Of a stretch of 64,000 bases of DNA, positions 27,201-43,000 are shown in pieces; position 1 is the first letter of the stretch; each line of letters opens with the position of its first letter. The stretch comes from Haliclystus octoradiatus (Eukaryota > Cnidaria > Staurozoa > Stauromedusae > Haliclystidae). The notes below the pieces were generated by a model that had not been told where the DNA came from, searched no databases, and was given only the letters and a program-made list of their open reading frames with translations. A program made the position numbers and the translations under genes. The stretch lies in NCBI GenBank assembly GCA_916610825.1, contig OU744454.1:273001-337000 (forward strand). Reading direction: 5' to 3'.

Positions 27201-27959
27201 TAGCCACTACAAAAGGATTTGTTTAGTTGGGCACATAACTGTGATGCTGAATTCAATGCTTAATTCTCTAGGCACAGATTGTTGGCCTCATTCCGGTGAT
27301 TGGTCCAATGCTTTCATTCTTACACATTTCTCTTCTTTATTCCCTCTATGCCTTTGAATACACATGGCTCAATCTAGGTAAAGGATCAACACAGTCAGTC
27401 TTGTTTATAGGTGGCCTCATTATGATCTACACGGATGTTTGTATTTAGGCTGGAATGTAATGCGCCGCGTCTCATGTATTGAAAATAACTGGCCCTACTT
27501 TCTTGGTTTTGGACTTCCATTGACGGCATTGACAAGTATAATATCGTCATCTCATGTGATAAGGTATTTGATTTCTGCGTCAATTCATCAGATCAATTAG
27601 TGTTTGCTGATGCAGCAATAATAATTTGTTTATCTCCAGCGGCTGTTTGTTTGGTGTTCTGTTTCCTGTTTTCATCTTGAGTGGTTTAGAAGCAAAACCA
27701 GTTGATTGGTAAGTCATAAACCTATCGCTAATGGTGCTGCTGCCTCTAGCACAAATTCATGTTTTCTGGTTAAAATGATCAATTTTGTTTTCACTTGAAA
27801 TTCACAAATTTATCTAACTTCAGCAAACCAATGATACAGAGACAGGTTCCGACAAAAGAAGATTCCAGAAGGCTAGTGCAAATTCAGAAGAAGTTTAATA
27901 TTTTTAACGATGTGTTGATCAAATGTCAACAAAAATTTCAGAAGAAAAGGTTGAAATGA
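24219..27959 (+). CDS. EI24: EI24 (etoposide-induced 2.4 / PIG8) ER membrane protein
   Basis: Multi-pass ER membrane protein involved in autophagy and p53-linked apoptosis in animals. Exons: 24219-24457, 25871-25925, 26191-26257, 26335-26471, 26885-26961, 27108-27183, 27272-27377, 27449-27563, 27640-27708 and 27824-27959. Total 1,077 nt in frame, 358 aa (human protein about 340). Matches in order: SFLNGLKDSLLGF and a charged linker; QCCFLNGGVFL (QCCxxNGGVF signature); WLELLLSFVFKSLWVVPLF; SVSKLMADMLFTL; LLYSLYAFEYTWLN; ENNWPYYFGFGLPLA; SGCLFGVLFPVFI. Six or so hydrophobic segments are visible. The exon 1 donor (CT|GTAGGG) was chosen because it restores frame into the QCC block. The tail is Lys/Gln-rich and shares sequence with a repeat at 15265. 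A poly(A) signal follows at 28038. Confidence 0.92.
24925..25095. repeat. MITE-like inverted repeat in EI24 intron 1
   Basis: Ends 'ccgggcagcc...tagtggacgttcc' and 'gaacatccactg...ccgggcaactg' are imperfect inverses, with internal 'gttcacggaac' / 'gttcacagaac' motifs. This is the form of a small non-autonomous DNA transposon. Exact ends and target duplication were not resolved. Confidence 0.5.
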
Positions 27960-28037
27960 CACTAGAGATGATTCCAGAATGAGGCTGAACCTTTTGTCGG
28001 ACTCTGAACAGAGATATAATCAGATTATTTGTATGTA

Positions 28038-28043
28038 AATAAA
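28038..28043 (+). terminator. AATAAA polyadenylation signal of EI24
   Basis: Canonical signal 79 bases after the EI24 stop codon. Confidence 0.55.
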
Positions 28044-28138
28044 ATACCGTTCTTTTTACTTGAGCCAATTATTTATCATACCCACACACCCAATCAGTAT
28101 AGTATGCATTTTGATATCCTAGTGCTGTTTATAGATTA

Positions 28139-28922
28139 TCAAAACGAAATGTACAATATGTGCAAAGGGGCCCTGTAGATAGTGCTCACCCAGTGAGGAG
28201 GTGCGCATCTCTATTCTCTTCATTGGAAGCAGAAGAGGGAGTAGCCTGCAGACCAGCCCCGTAGCCATAGGATAGCCCACTAAACCCGCTGGGCCGTGAA
28301 TATAATTTATGGGTTGCTTGTATGATTATATACACTCACTAACAACATTCATAGCGAGTTTAAAACATGTATTTGTCTGATTGATTAATTTCAGTGGTCA
28401 CTCTGTCCGCGTATTTTCTGCTGTTATATGGCTGACTAATAAAGTGTTTGTCAAGTCACAAACAATCAAAATACAACAGCACACAAGCGATTAAATGACA
28501 TATTATAATCAAGTTCAGAGATGGCCTTTATCAAAACGAAATGTACAATATGTGCAAAGGGGCCCTGTAGATAGTGCTCACCCAGTGAGGAGGTGCGCAT
28601 CTCTATTCTCTTCATTGGAAGCAGAAGAGGGAGTAGCCTGCAGACCAGCCCCGTAGCCATAGGATAGCCCACTAAACCCGCTGGGCCGTGAATATAATTT
28701 ATGGGTTGCTTGTATGATTATATACACTCACTAACAACATTCATAGCGAGTTTAAAACATGTATTTGTCTGATTGATTAATTTCAGTGGTCACTCTGTCC
28801 GCGTATTTTCTGCTGTTATATGGCTGACTAATAAAGTGTTTGTCAAGTCACAAACAATCAAAATACAACAGCACACAAGCGATTAAATGACATATTATAA
28901 TCAAGTTCAGAGATGGCCTTTA
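28139..28922. repeat. Tandem duplication, two 392-bp copies
   Basis: The sequence starting 'tcaaaacgaaatgtacaata' at 28139 is repeated from 28531, and both copies read the same as far as I can compare by eye. The junction shares 'ggcctttatcaa'. No coding region is recognised inside. It lies between EI24 and SMAD. It is either a recent segmental duplication or an assembly artefact joining two haplotypes. Confidence 0.93.
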
Positions 28923-29316
28923 TCAATGTAACTGTGGTAACTTTCATGCTGTCAGTCAGTGAGGCAAAGACACAATCAAAATACAGTTACTTTTCTCTAT
29001 TTTACAATTTATAATTCAACGATTTCTCATTCTCTTCACGCAAAAGATGTTTCCTGACTTACAAACAATAACATCTATAGAAACTGTAGATATTAATACA
29101 GGCAAACGCTAACCAAATAAATTTACTTGGTACAATCATTTTGTAGTCTCTCTCTTCTGTATGTTTGCCAGATCAATTGGGCTCTTCATCTATTAACAGT
29201 TGTTATAAGAGGTCTTTCAATTAGATTGAAAAAGCCAGCAAGATACACACCTGCCACCCTATTATTCACAAATGATTGGTTCAAAATCTATTTATAATAA
29301 ACCAAAATATTTACCG
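28923..29316. other. Intergenic between convergent EI24 and SMAD6/7
   Basis: About 400 bases of AT-rich sequence containing the 3' flank of the SMAD gene. No feature beyond that is seen. Confidence 0.4.
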
Positions 29317-31238
29317 CTAAGGAGGTATCCCAGGTAATAGCATCAAGTCGTTAAGGTGGATTTCAAGCCAACATGGGCACGATGTGATGAATTGCCGACT
29401 GAAGCTCTGTCCCCAACCCTTTGCAAAACTAATTCTGAGGCAAAATAAGTCGCAAGGTCCCTCATTTGATGCATTGATATGCTTAGCGCACTCTTGCAAC
29501 TCTGTCAGTCTGCTAAAGTCAAATATTAGTAACGAGGATCCCGAAGGCACGCGTTTGATGGTTGGAATGTCAAATTCAACACCAGTTAGCTGCAATGTTG
29601 AAGACGAAGCAAACAAAGTATTATCACCACGATTATATAACCATATTCCGTCTCTTTCTTTGGAGACTTGAAAGCCAGACCCAATATGATTTCTAACACG
29701 CTCTGTAAGTTTAGTCCGAGATTCGTTGCCTAGCAAACTAAGGCATAGTCCATTTTCTTGTGGTGCGTCTGAAAACACATTAATTGGATTGTCCTGCACT
29801 TGGTATAAGCGACCCACTCTCGTGACCATTTCCCAGTATGCTACTTGGCACCAAACCTCACAGGGCATAACAGAAGGTGGAGACCAGGTCGTCCTTGTAG
29901 AATGGCACAGATCTAAACAACAGTACACATGGTGTTAATAATAGGTGTGATGACGTAGTTACGATGTACTGCATATTCAGTTATGTGGCAATAATATATT
30001 GAAATGACAGCAGTACAATGTTATTGGCTGAATACAAGACAGATCATCATCAAATATTGAAAAGACCAACCAAAACAAACCTGAACAAAAGGGTGATGGC
30101 TGTAGCAGACAAAAAAACCAAGCGCCTCAAGTGAATTAAATTTACGGAAGGGGGCTCGTCATCCACATACGAAACTAAATCGCAGCCATGGCTAGGAACA
30201 TCGTTGAAGAAGTACACCACTCGATACAAACGGTGTCAAAATAAAATTGAAAATTTCGATTGATAAACTATACACAGGTCATTGTGAAGGCGAAGAGCTC
30301 TTCCAGACAATAATAGACGTCGCATAACATTGATGGCAAAGAGGTAAAGTATCGCAGCTTTAAAAACTCATATATCACCGCATGGAATCAAAATTTAGGC
30401 AACAGCAGCAGATGGTTAATTATGAAGGTTGTAATTATAAACAGACATGTAATCTATTGAATTACCTTTTGAGATTGCCAGAGATTTTGGACCAGACGAT
30501 GATGATTTGGTCATTGAAATATCATGGCTGGAATCTACAATAAGGGAATTGAGTCAATTAGCTACTGAAAATATAGGGTTTGGAATCAAACTTATTATGT
30601 AAAAGCAAGTTCAGACAAAACAACACACAGTTAAATCAGACAGGTTGTGTACGTACCGTGGGTGTTAGACGAAAGGAATTGTGAATTTACAACGGGCGTA
30701 TAAGGTGGTAGGGTACACTCTAGAAATAAATGAAAATAAAATATGCTATACATATATGATCATTTTAAAACAGAGCATTATTCCATATAGAGAACGAGAG
30801 TTAGACGGGGTGATATTCACCTTGAGGTACAACGCGACTGTAGTGGAAAGGGTTGCAACAGAACAACTTTGAATCTTGAAGACTAGACTGGCAACTCCAA
30901 AGTGCTTTGACTGATTCAAACTTAGCAAGGTCCGACCAGCGGAAAGCCTTGCACAGATACTTATGTAGTTGAACAGTGCCGTGTCTTCCTAAATGAACTT
31001 CCTCGCTTGAAAACAATCCGCATTCGCTTTTCCTCTTGCCTTCAGACTCAAGACTGTCTACTAATATTTTCAAGTTGCAGTCGTTCAGTCTTTTCAAGAC
31101 ACTGTACAAGATGGCTCGTGATTCGCCTTCTAAATCTCCGTTGTTTGATGTCTGGGTATAATTTGTCTCCACGGCTTGTTGTGCTCTTCGCCAGAATTTC
31201 CACAGTTTCTTTACTAGTTCGCTCCTTCTCCTGAACAT
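29317..31238 (-). CDS. SMAD6/7: Inhibitory SMAD (SMAD6/7)
   Basis: Feedback inhibitor of TGF-beta/BMP receptors. Exons 30821-31238, 30657-30719, 30466-30534 and 29317-29912 add to 1,146 nt in frame, 381 aa. The start MFRRRSELVKKLW (31238) resembles the SMAD7 N-terminus, which decides the start against an upstream in-frame Met. The degenerate MH1 domain shows YLCKAFRWSDL and CCNPFHYSRVV with its zinc-binding-type Cys/His. Exon 2 carries LPPYTP, the position of the SMURF/NEDD4 WW-binding PY motif. Exon 3 is Ser-rich linker. Exon 4 is the MH2 domain: WCQVAYWEMVTRVGRLYQV, then IWLYNRGDNTLF, then RISFAKGWGQSFSRQFITSC and PCWLEIHLN. It lacks the C-terminal SSxS of receptor-regulated SMADs. SMAD6 and SMAD7 cannot be separated; an invertebrate single I-SMAD (Dad-like) is likely. 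Confidence 0.94.
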
Positions 31239-32040
31239 ACATTGATTAATTTCGTGCACGGTGTTTAACAAGAGAAGAGCCGATGGTTTCCACCGTACTG
31301 CACATGAGTAATAAGATAGCACGCCTTGAATTTCACAGGCGGAATACACCACGACGACGAACGAGCAACAATTATTCAAGTGCCAAGTAGCTCTTTCCAG
31401 GCAGGCAGCAAACAGCTCGACTTTCAACAGACACGAACGAACGAGACAGCAAACTGGTGTTAGTAATGCAAGCACATGTAGGCCATCCAGTTTCACAAAC
31501 AAGAATAAAAAAATCAAGATACTACGTTTTTCTAGAAAAGCGGTCAGTCTTGCTATATACTAAACTTTCACAACGAAACCAATAGCTTAAATAAAGTCCT
31601 TTTTCGCCTTAGCTATACTGACTGATGAAGGTGCAATGGGGCAGATCGAGAATTTGTTTTGTGTCTCGTGAAATATCGCCAATACTAGAATACCCAATCT
31701 GGAGAGCAAACGCATCGCTGATTGGCTTACAACTCATCACGTGGCTGTCTAGACACTTGACCGTTTGTGCCACTGTCTGAATCGGAGATAGTCGCAAGAC
31801 TCAGTCAGCCAGCCAACAAGGGGCATAAAACGGGGATAAATTAGAGGGTAAAGTAGAAAAATTGCTGCAACCGCTAATTATCACTGATAATGATCATACC
31901 TTTGAACAACTTATGTCTGCTGTCAGTTAATGTATTCTTTTTTCCAGAAATTTCATCATTCATCCATTCATCAAGAGATTTAAGAATCGTTGAATATAAC
32001 TAATTTACTACGAATTGCTAGAAGGCCCATTACAACTTCA
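31239..32040. other. Upstream region of the I-SMAD gene
   Basis: 5' flank of the inhibitory SMAD. The frame of exon 1 stays open upstream to 31517, but the codons there show no SMAD similarity. No clear core promoter element is seen. Confidence 0.4.
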
Positions 32041-32725
32041 ATTTGAACGGAACTCGTTTAGAGATCGCGTCACTTCTGTTGGCGATCGCGCTACTTGTTT
32101 AGAGTTACCGTCACGCGTGAGATTGGCTGGCCTAATTGACATACAGACAGGTCAAACGGATACAACGCCTTAGTTTTGTTTGACTTGAATATTTATCAGT
32201 TCGAAAAAGTTTAATTAGTTAAATATATTGTTCTTTGCCGATTTTAACGTGACTTTTAGAAAAAAAATCATTACATTCAAATGGTGTAGGCCGCAGGGCA
32301 ATATATAATCTTACAAACTGACATTTGAAATGGCGTTTGTATTGAAATAAATCACTGCTAACTGTACTTGTCACGGCTACGATTATCTTTAACTCTTTCA
32401 TGTGACGTGATTTTCTCACAAGTGACGGAAACTCTAAACAAGTAGCGCGATCATCAAATGAAATGGTTACAACAAAATCTAGCCAGTCCCACGGCCGGAG
32501 TCGTTGATGTTAGATGTCTACTGTTCTGTGTGATTCTGTTATTTGTATCAACGCATGCGTGTTATGAACGCACGTAGCTTGAAACATTATGGAACCATAA
32601 ATAATGATAATAAATGAAAATTAATGGCTGGATTTAGTTGTAGCCTCACCAAATTAGTGACGAGTCTCCAAACAAGTAGCGCGCTCGCCAAGGGAAGTGA
32701 CGCGTCTCTAAACAAGTAACGTGCC
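32041..32725. repeat. Repeat cluster with inverted 'tctaaacaagtagcgcg' blocks
   Basis: A unit around 32048-32112 (inverse of 'ctctaaacaagtagcgcgatcgcc') recurs in opposite orientation at about 32421-32452 and, in longer form, at about 32648-32725 ('agtgacgcgtctctaaacaagtaacg'). This arrangement fits a foldback or MITE-type element of about 0.7 kb with subterminal repeats. Confidence 0.65.
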
Positions 32726-33370
32726 AAGCATGATGTGAAATCAAGGTGGTAGTAATGAGCCTTTAATAGCACTTCGTAAATTTACTTATCTATACTGAAC
32801 TCCATGCTCTGGTTGTGCCACAGTATTTACGAGCAGACACAATTTTAATGTAGAACTTAGTTAGGACTACTTAGAACGAACTTAGTGTCTGTGAACAGCA
32901 CTTTGACCTTTGTTGCCATCCGCAATTAATTCATTTGAGATGAGTCTGTTTTGTTAATATGCACGCGCTGTGCGTGACTGCCCCGCAAAATAGCAGCGTA
33001 CACATGTCACAAAGACACGATTGCGCATTCTGTCGAAATCAACAGCAACACGTACCATTTATCTGAGATTTAGTTCAAATTCTGAAATATATATATATAT
33101 ATATATAAATATACGTTTGGTATAATTATCAAGTGTAGTTGTGCGTCGTCACCCGGTGGATTCGTGCAGTGAATTGACCAGACGAACTTTTATCTTCCTT
33201 AAATCGAAACTTACACGCAACCATATTTGTTGGCAGAAACAGATGTTCCATATAGTTGATTTGATAACAGAGAGCGGTAACACTGACATTAGCGCATACC
33301 CAGGATTAACCTTACCTCGTCATCTATGAACTATTTAAATCTAGAAGATTCTGCGTCCTGAAACGCAATT
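32726..33370. other. Intergenic, short (AT)n near 33085
   Basis: No coding region supported. An (AT) dinucleotide run occupies about 33087-33107. Confidence 0.4.
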
Positions 33371-33695
33371 ACAAAATTAAGAATCAGTGTCCATAACCTA
33401 AGAATTCAAACTGGACGTTATAATAACGAATCGCATGAATGAAGGATATGTTTGTTTTGTGGCAGGGGAGAGATTGATGATGAATACCATTTTCTGTTCT
33501 TTTGCCCTTTCAACAAAGAACAACGTTCCTAATTTTACAGTCAGGTTGAAAGGCTCATCCTAAACTTTACCTATATGGCATCAATTGAAATATTAAACCT
33601 TCTTTTCAATAATGAATGTCTAGAGTTGTATTGCTACCTTGACTGCTTTCTCAAAAAATCTTTTAGCTGCGAAATTTGCACCAATAGTTTGCAAT
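33371..33695 (+). pseudogene. LINE-like fragment with CxxC...H...C zinc-knuckle-like tail
   Basis: With stops and a frame change, the plus strand reads HNLRIQTGRYNNESHE, ICLFCGRGEIDDEYHFLFFC and PFNKEQR. The pattern 'LRIETGRY..I...ER.C..C....IEDEYHFL..C' is the familiar C-terminus of invertebrate LINE polyproteins. It is degenerate and short. I cannot assign a clade. Confidence 0.65.
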
Positions 33696-34254
33696 GAAGT
33701 ATGACAGTGTTAGTTATGTAATTTACTAAGTAGATTGCAAAATTGATTTTTCATACATCTCGTAATCTCCAATAACTTAATAACTGTATATAATCCGTAA
33801 TGATGACAGTCATTATAGTTAACTATCTAGGCTATATAAATTATTCAAGCATTTATGCATCAACCAGACACCTGTATCAAGGTAAGGTGCATTGGTATTA
33901 TAATAAACGAACAAATCAAACATCAAAACAAGACTTAGGTCTGCGCGCAGGCTAGTGATCAGAGCTAGTGATAACTTGAATACCGCGATTGCGCGTAAAC
34001 ATACATTATCTAAACCATGTAGGTAGATAGATATCGAGAAGGATTGAAAAGGATCAGACAACAAAAGAAATGACGGACGTTTAGTTAGACCACGGTTAGA
34101 CATCATGATTACATGTCATGTATGCCGAGGTATACAAAAGGCACATCGCTCAACAGTTCTATTTAAAAAGTGCTGGAGAAATTACAAACAAATATTTGTG
34201 CGTGAAAAATACAACATCACTGATGCGGCAGCCAATGAGAGACCTCGTTGTAGA
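33696..34254. other. Intergenic, 3' flank of gene A
   Basis: AT-rich, no coding region supported. Confidence 0.35.
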
Positions 34255-37746
<3,492 letters not shown>

Positions 37747-38014
37747 TATGGCTAGCGATCGATTCAGACATTCGAAAGTGTTAATGATAGCAAAAAGACT
37801 TTATTCCTATTCAATCAATGTTTAATACTAAGTGCTAAAACATTCAAAAGACATAAATATTTCAGTACGTTGAAACAGGTTGTTCGATTATCTAGTACAC
37901 ACACACACGTGACGTACAACAAGGAAGGCAATCTATTCTGCCTGCTGACATGTATATTATCAGATTGATAGTGTAAGACTACTTAGTTTGAAAATTTGGG
38001 TTGTTGCTGTTGAG

Positions 38015-39694
38015 TTAGGGTTTCTTCTTCAGGGCTTTCTCTTCGAGCTTCATGTTGCTATAGTAACGCCATATATTCAAATCAAATGAATGACTCGACC
38101 TCGTGATGCAGAGAAGAACGAAAATGAGAACGAGGATGACACCAGCCAATCCAATCACGCCGACAAACAAATATTGCATCAGCCAATGGGTGATTGGACC
38201 GTGAGGAATAATCACTGAAACAGTTTAATCGGATGGTTCAAATCATAATCATTACTTCACTCAAGGGCTTTAAAATTACGCATTTATTTATTTACCGATG
38301 GTTTCGTTTACTGAGAAATGAAAGTCCAAACTGGCAGGGCTGAATTCTTTATGGACCATCAATTTAGAGAACATCTCGGGAAAATCGATTGACCAATCAT
38401 AGAGCACCACGCTCAATTCAACAATCACTTGCTCAGTCGTACTGCGAAATAATTCAAAGAGAAAATTTGTGTCAAGTTGTTGTACACATTACTATATGTC
38501 ATTGCTATGTGTTGTGAATAACCTCACTTTATGTAAGACACGGTGAAAGCCTTGATTATGCTGTTCCCTTCGAAGAACTCATTAAACTAAAACGAATAAA
38601 CAACACACACACGAAGGTAATAATTGCCACCGTCTGCCTTGAACAAACAAATGGGATGGTGACGTACTACACACCTCAGGATAATCATATATCTCAGAAG
38701 GAGGCAGCCAGGAATCGAATGAGCTATGATTGACAGTCAACGCACAGAAGGTTTCTATTGGGTCCGCGATAGCAAACCAATAGTAAAGATCATCTAGCCA
38801 CATAAAATATTAATGACGACAATTAAGAAATAAACAACACAAAATGTCTTTGGCAGGTAATAAATAAATACCTCATCCATAGCTTACCTGTGATAGTGAC
38901 AGACCTCTCTTGCGCATACGTGATATTTCTTGTTGAGGATAACACTGAGACATTAAGTAAATTAACAATGTTATCCCTGTTTGTGAATATCTTCGCTTCT
39001 TCTGTTGCGTTTGGAAAATGTATAGTCATGTTGATTTCACTTTGTATAAAAACATCATAATGAATACAGGCATTGGTGTGATGTAATTGGTATTTGGAAT
39101 GGAATGCGGCACCAATATCATAATTACTAACTTACATGTTTTTAAACGCTTGTTCGATTGTAGAATAATCAAGACGAGAGTAGAATGATTCCAGGTTATT
39201 ATTAAAAAGTTGAAATTGAACAGCGTCCATTATTCTCCTATACAAAAAAATACAGCAGAAAAAATATGAGGAAGAAGTATAATAATATTATATTTATACA
39301 ATTAATTATGCAAATGTGCTTACAACGGGTTAGGTGAACTGATGGAGTATTCAACTACAATGCCATCACGCAGTTTAACAAGAGTGTCCTAAAAAGAAAA
39401 ACGAAAGAGAAAACAGTCACACTGCCGCCATTATGATTGAGTCTGACACACTATCAGATTGATTCTGTGACGTACATCATTTGAAATGTTCAACACTTTC
39501 ATGGCTTCATCATGAAAACATCTCTCTCCTATGGCGGCTTTCTTGGTTTCAAAAGAATCATTAGTCATATTCAAGGCAATACGAAACGTGAGTGGTATGT
39601 CTTTATTTTGATACGGGTCATATGATGCCACGAAAGAATACCAAACATACGTAAGACATATCACTACAGCCAAATACGATCGCAAGGTAGCCAT
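38015..39694 (-). CDS. Unrecognised type I membrane protein B (tandem paralogue of A)
   Basis: Family not recognised. Eight exons: 39476-39694, 39324-39388, 39136-39237, 38888-39039, 38675-38793, about 38528-38586, 38296-38441 and 38015-38214. They give 353 aa in frame. Met at 39694 (MATLRSYLAVVICLTYVW) opens a signal peptide; an in-frame Met at 39706 is an alternative. The ectodomain has many sequons (NMTN, NIS, NMT, NAT, NVS, NIT, NHS, NET), few Cys, and two similarly arranged segments. A single membrane helix (YLFVGVIGLAGVILVLIFVL) and a Lys-rich cytoplasmic tail end the protein. It pairs exon for exon with gene A about 60 bases further on. SEA-like or adhesion/fertilisation proteins are possible, but I see no diagnostic motif. 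Function unknown. Confidence 0.85.
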
Positions 39695-40053
39695 GATAAT
39701 TAGCATCGAGGGAGGCGAGTCTTGGAATGCATATCAGTATAAGTCGTATAAGACCAAACAGAGAAGTTGCACGAAAACATATTTGTGATTTTCGATTGGT
39801 AATTTGGGCATTCAATAGACAATAACGTGGTAGCCATAGAAACGAAGGCAAACAGTTCTCACTCAATAGTTAAGGATAAGAAATAATATATAATATTAAT
39901 AACAATATCATAGACCATTTTTATGTGACTGACACTCGCCAATTATTATTATCATAATTATTATTATTATTATTATTATTACAATATTATATAGATTATC
40001 GAGTGTGGGAATGTAAAAACCTAGAGCATAAAATCACGAGGGTCATATAGAAA

Positions 40054-40059
40054 TTTATT
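40054..40059 (-). terminator. AATAAA polyadenylation signal, probably FARP
   Basis: AATAAA on the minus strand 29 bases beyond the FARP stop codon, implying a very short 3' UTR if used. A TGACGTCA palindrome (CRE-like) lies directly next to it at 40061-40068. Confidence 0.45.
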
Positions 40060-40087
40060 ATGACGTCATTATTTCAAACGCCGAATG

Positions 40088-43000
40088 TCAATTCTGTAAT
40101 TGTTGTTGTTGTTCGTTGCTTGCAAGACGACTGAATATTCGCGTTCTGGAAGCACTCCTGGTCGCACTGCAAAGGACCTCCATCCATCTACAAAGACAAT
40201 AATAGCCGTCCGAACATCAAAAACATCTATAAAATCAACCAACTTGATGTCGTTCATCATCATCATCATCATCATCATTTGTTCAGTTTATTCACAGGCG
40301 ATCCACTCACCTTTCGTACGCATATTCATTGGTCGCCCTGAAGAAATACACATGCGTTTTAAACTGAACTTTCAGAGAAAATCTTTCGTGGACATTATCA
40401 ATCTGTAGAAAACAAGAAAATAACTTACGAAATATCAACAGATACATTTTACATTTATTAAAATATGATTATCGATAGGATATACTTACATCTGATGGTT
40501 TAGAAATGGAATAGCCAATTAATGGCAGGCTGGCTAGTGGGGCCTCTTCCTACATACAAAAATGAAACATTCAATAACTAATAGCATCGTGAATACAGCA
40601 ACAACAACATTACGCTCCCCATGAAATAAAAATAGTGTTAGCAATTATATTCACACATGATTCTGCATGTTCGCATGAATTGACAACCCGTTAACAAAGG
40701 CGAGGAAGCATGTTTAATATGAAATTTTAAAAACTGCTACATAATATCAGATTTTCTTATATGGAGGTAAGGCAAACCAATGCGTTGGTGTATTACGATC
40801 ACGTCAGCGTCACATACCTCATAAGACTTGAAGAAAAATAGACAGAAATTTGTGAAAACAACCCAAAGCTTTTGCCATTTATTAGAGTTCTTCAACTTGC
40901 GTAATAATTCTCCGCTGAGGTTGTTCTAAGGAGATAAAAAAATGATAACAACAATATTGCTAGGTGGCTTTCAGATTGATCAGCACAAACAAACACAAAC
41001 AACTGATTACCTGGACAGAGAGAGTGTATTCGCTCATACTGATGCTCGTGTTGCGATGCCAACAGAGTCTTCTTGTTGACATAGTACGCGCATGCGCATG
41101 GCGACGGTCCAACGATGACATGAAATCAGGAGACACTGTTTGACTTTCATCGTCAGAATCACCATCGACCACGTGTTTACGAATGGTGATCGGCATAGGA
41201 TACTGAGCACTAAGAAAGCGAGAGCGTTGGTCAGCGTCCATTTGATCTATGACAAAAAGAGGGTTGTGGGTTAAATATCGAGACAAGGCTACGCCATTTC
41301 CATTGTGTGTCTTTGTCCGTTAATACCTAGTTTAGTTCATAACTACAGTCAAACTAAATTATCATCCCCTCTTTTAACATCCCACCTTCCTTAATATTCC
41401 CACAAAAAACTGATTTCTATTTTCCATTATCCATACCAACTCTCATAATCCTACCTCGCTTAATATCCCATCTCGTTTAATGTCCTACCTTTCATCCGTA
41501 CCATAGGGGGATATTAAGCAAGTTCGACTGTAGTCCGTTAATACCTAGTTTGTTTTTAATTAATCCGTTCTTACCTAGATCAATGACGGCCTTTCGACAG
41601 TGGGAACACAGCAGAGACAGATCCTGGCCGATTAATGACACAAAATCAGGGCGGTATGCATTGCATTCGTTACACTGGAGCTAAAACAAACAAATAACAA
41701 CAAATTAATAAAAATATGACGAGGAGGAATTTAATATAATATAACAATTGTAACAATCAATAATAGTTACCTTGGCTTTGGATTTCGTAATTGCTGTTTG
41801 TAGATCCTTTGAAAAACAAATACACAATCAAAACGTAGATGGAATAGAAAATAATGTTTGTAGAAGAAAGAAGAATTTTATTTGTACCTCCATCCATTTG
41901 TACTTCTCTTCTGGTGAACTAGCAGCAACAACAAACGACCTCCCTGCACCACTGTAGATAGTAAACGAATAGAGGCCATGTAATTGCACACCGCCTTCTT
42001 CGACCTAAAACACACAACAACAGGAAACGTTGAGATGAAATACCCTATCAGTACAAGAAGACGAAAGAAAAATTATAATAATGCCTAGTCACCTTAATGG
42101 TATGGAGTGGGATCTGGGCACGAACTCTGAATTGATTTGTTGACGTGACCCCCTGGCTTGTGTACATCAAGAGGTCTGAGAACTAACCAAATATGAAACA
42201 TTTCAATTAAAGCAAATCGAAGCTGATAAATGAGGTAGATAAGGTTGATGTCTTCATAAAATCAACTTACAAGAAAGAACATTCTAGGCTGCGGTCCTTT
42301 GCGACAAACTTTGTGGAGGCACCCCTCTCTAATGAACTCCTGGAAGATCACCAAACAAAACGTTAAAAATGATTCAAACTGAGATTATTTTAAACAGTAT
42401 ATGCCTTACCCTGATGGGATGGACGAGGCTTTCAACACCTAATAAATCTCTCTCTAATTCAACCATCTTATGAAGGTTCTCCTACAAGCAACAAAACACG
42501 TATTACAAAACTGTATAATTATGAGAAATCAGCCAGCAGCAATAGAGGCTTATTACGTACAAGGTTTTTCATACTATCTCCCACTGTCTTACACGCTTGC
42601 ATGACGTCATCATACGCTGATTTTGCATCCTTCCAGTCGACATGGTCACGTGGTAACTCTTTGAATATTCGACCAAGAATCGATCGGTAGTAGAGAAGTC
42701 TTTGGATCGGTTTCAGCAGGAATGCTATCAAGGGTAGATAACAGATCTTCTGAAGCTGAAAGGATATGCAAACAATTACAGCTTAATTAAGTCTAGGAGT
42801 TACAAATTGTATCAATGGTGTCAATGATAGTTAGTTATAGTAGTTTATCACATTTATCATACATGTTATAAAAACAATAACCAATCAGAGGAAAGACACA
42901 GAAGCATATACATATTTCAATGTTGAAGCAAAAAGTCAAAAAGATAAAAGTATTTGGAATATTAAGTGTGAATTGCAACATAAATCAGCATATTTCTGGG

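Noticed and set aside
30801-31517. Upstream Met at 31517 as the I-SMAD start
   Set aside because: The extra residues show no SMAD similarity, whereas MFRRRSELVKKLW at 31238 matches the family N-terminus.
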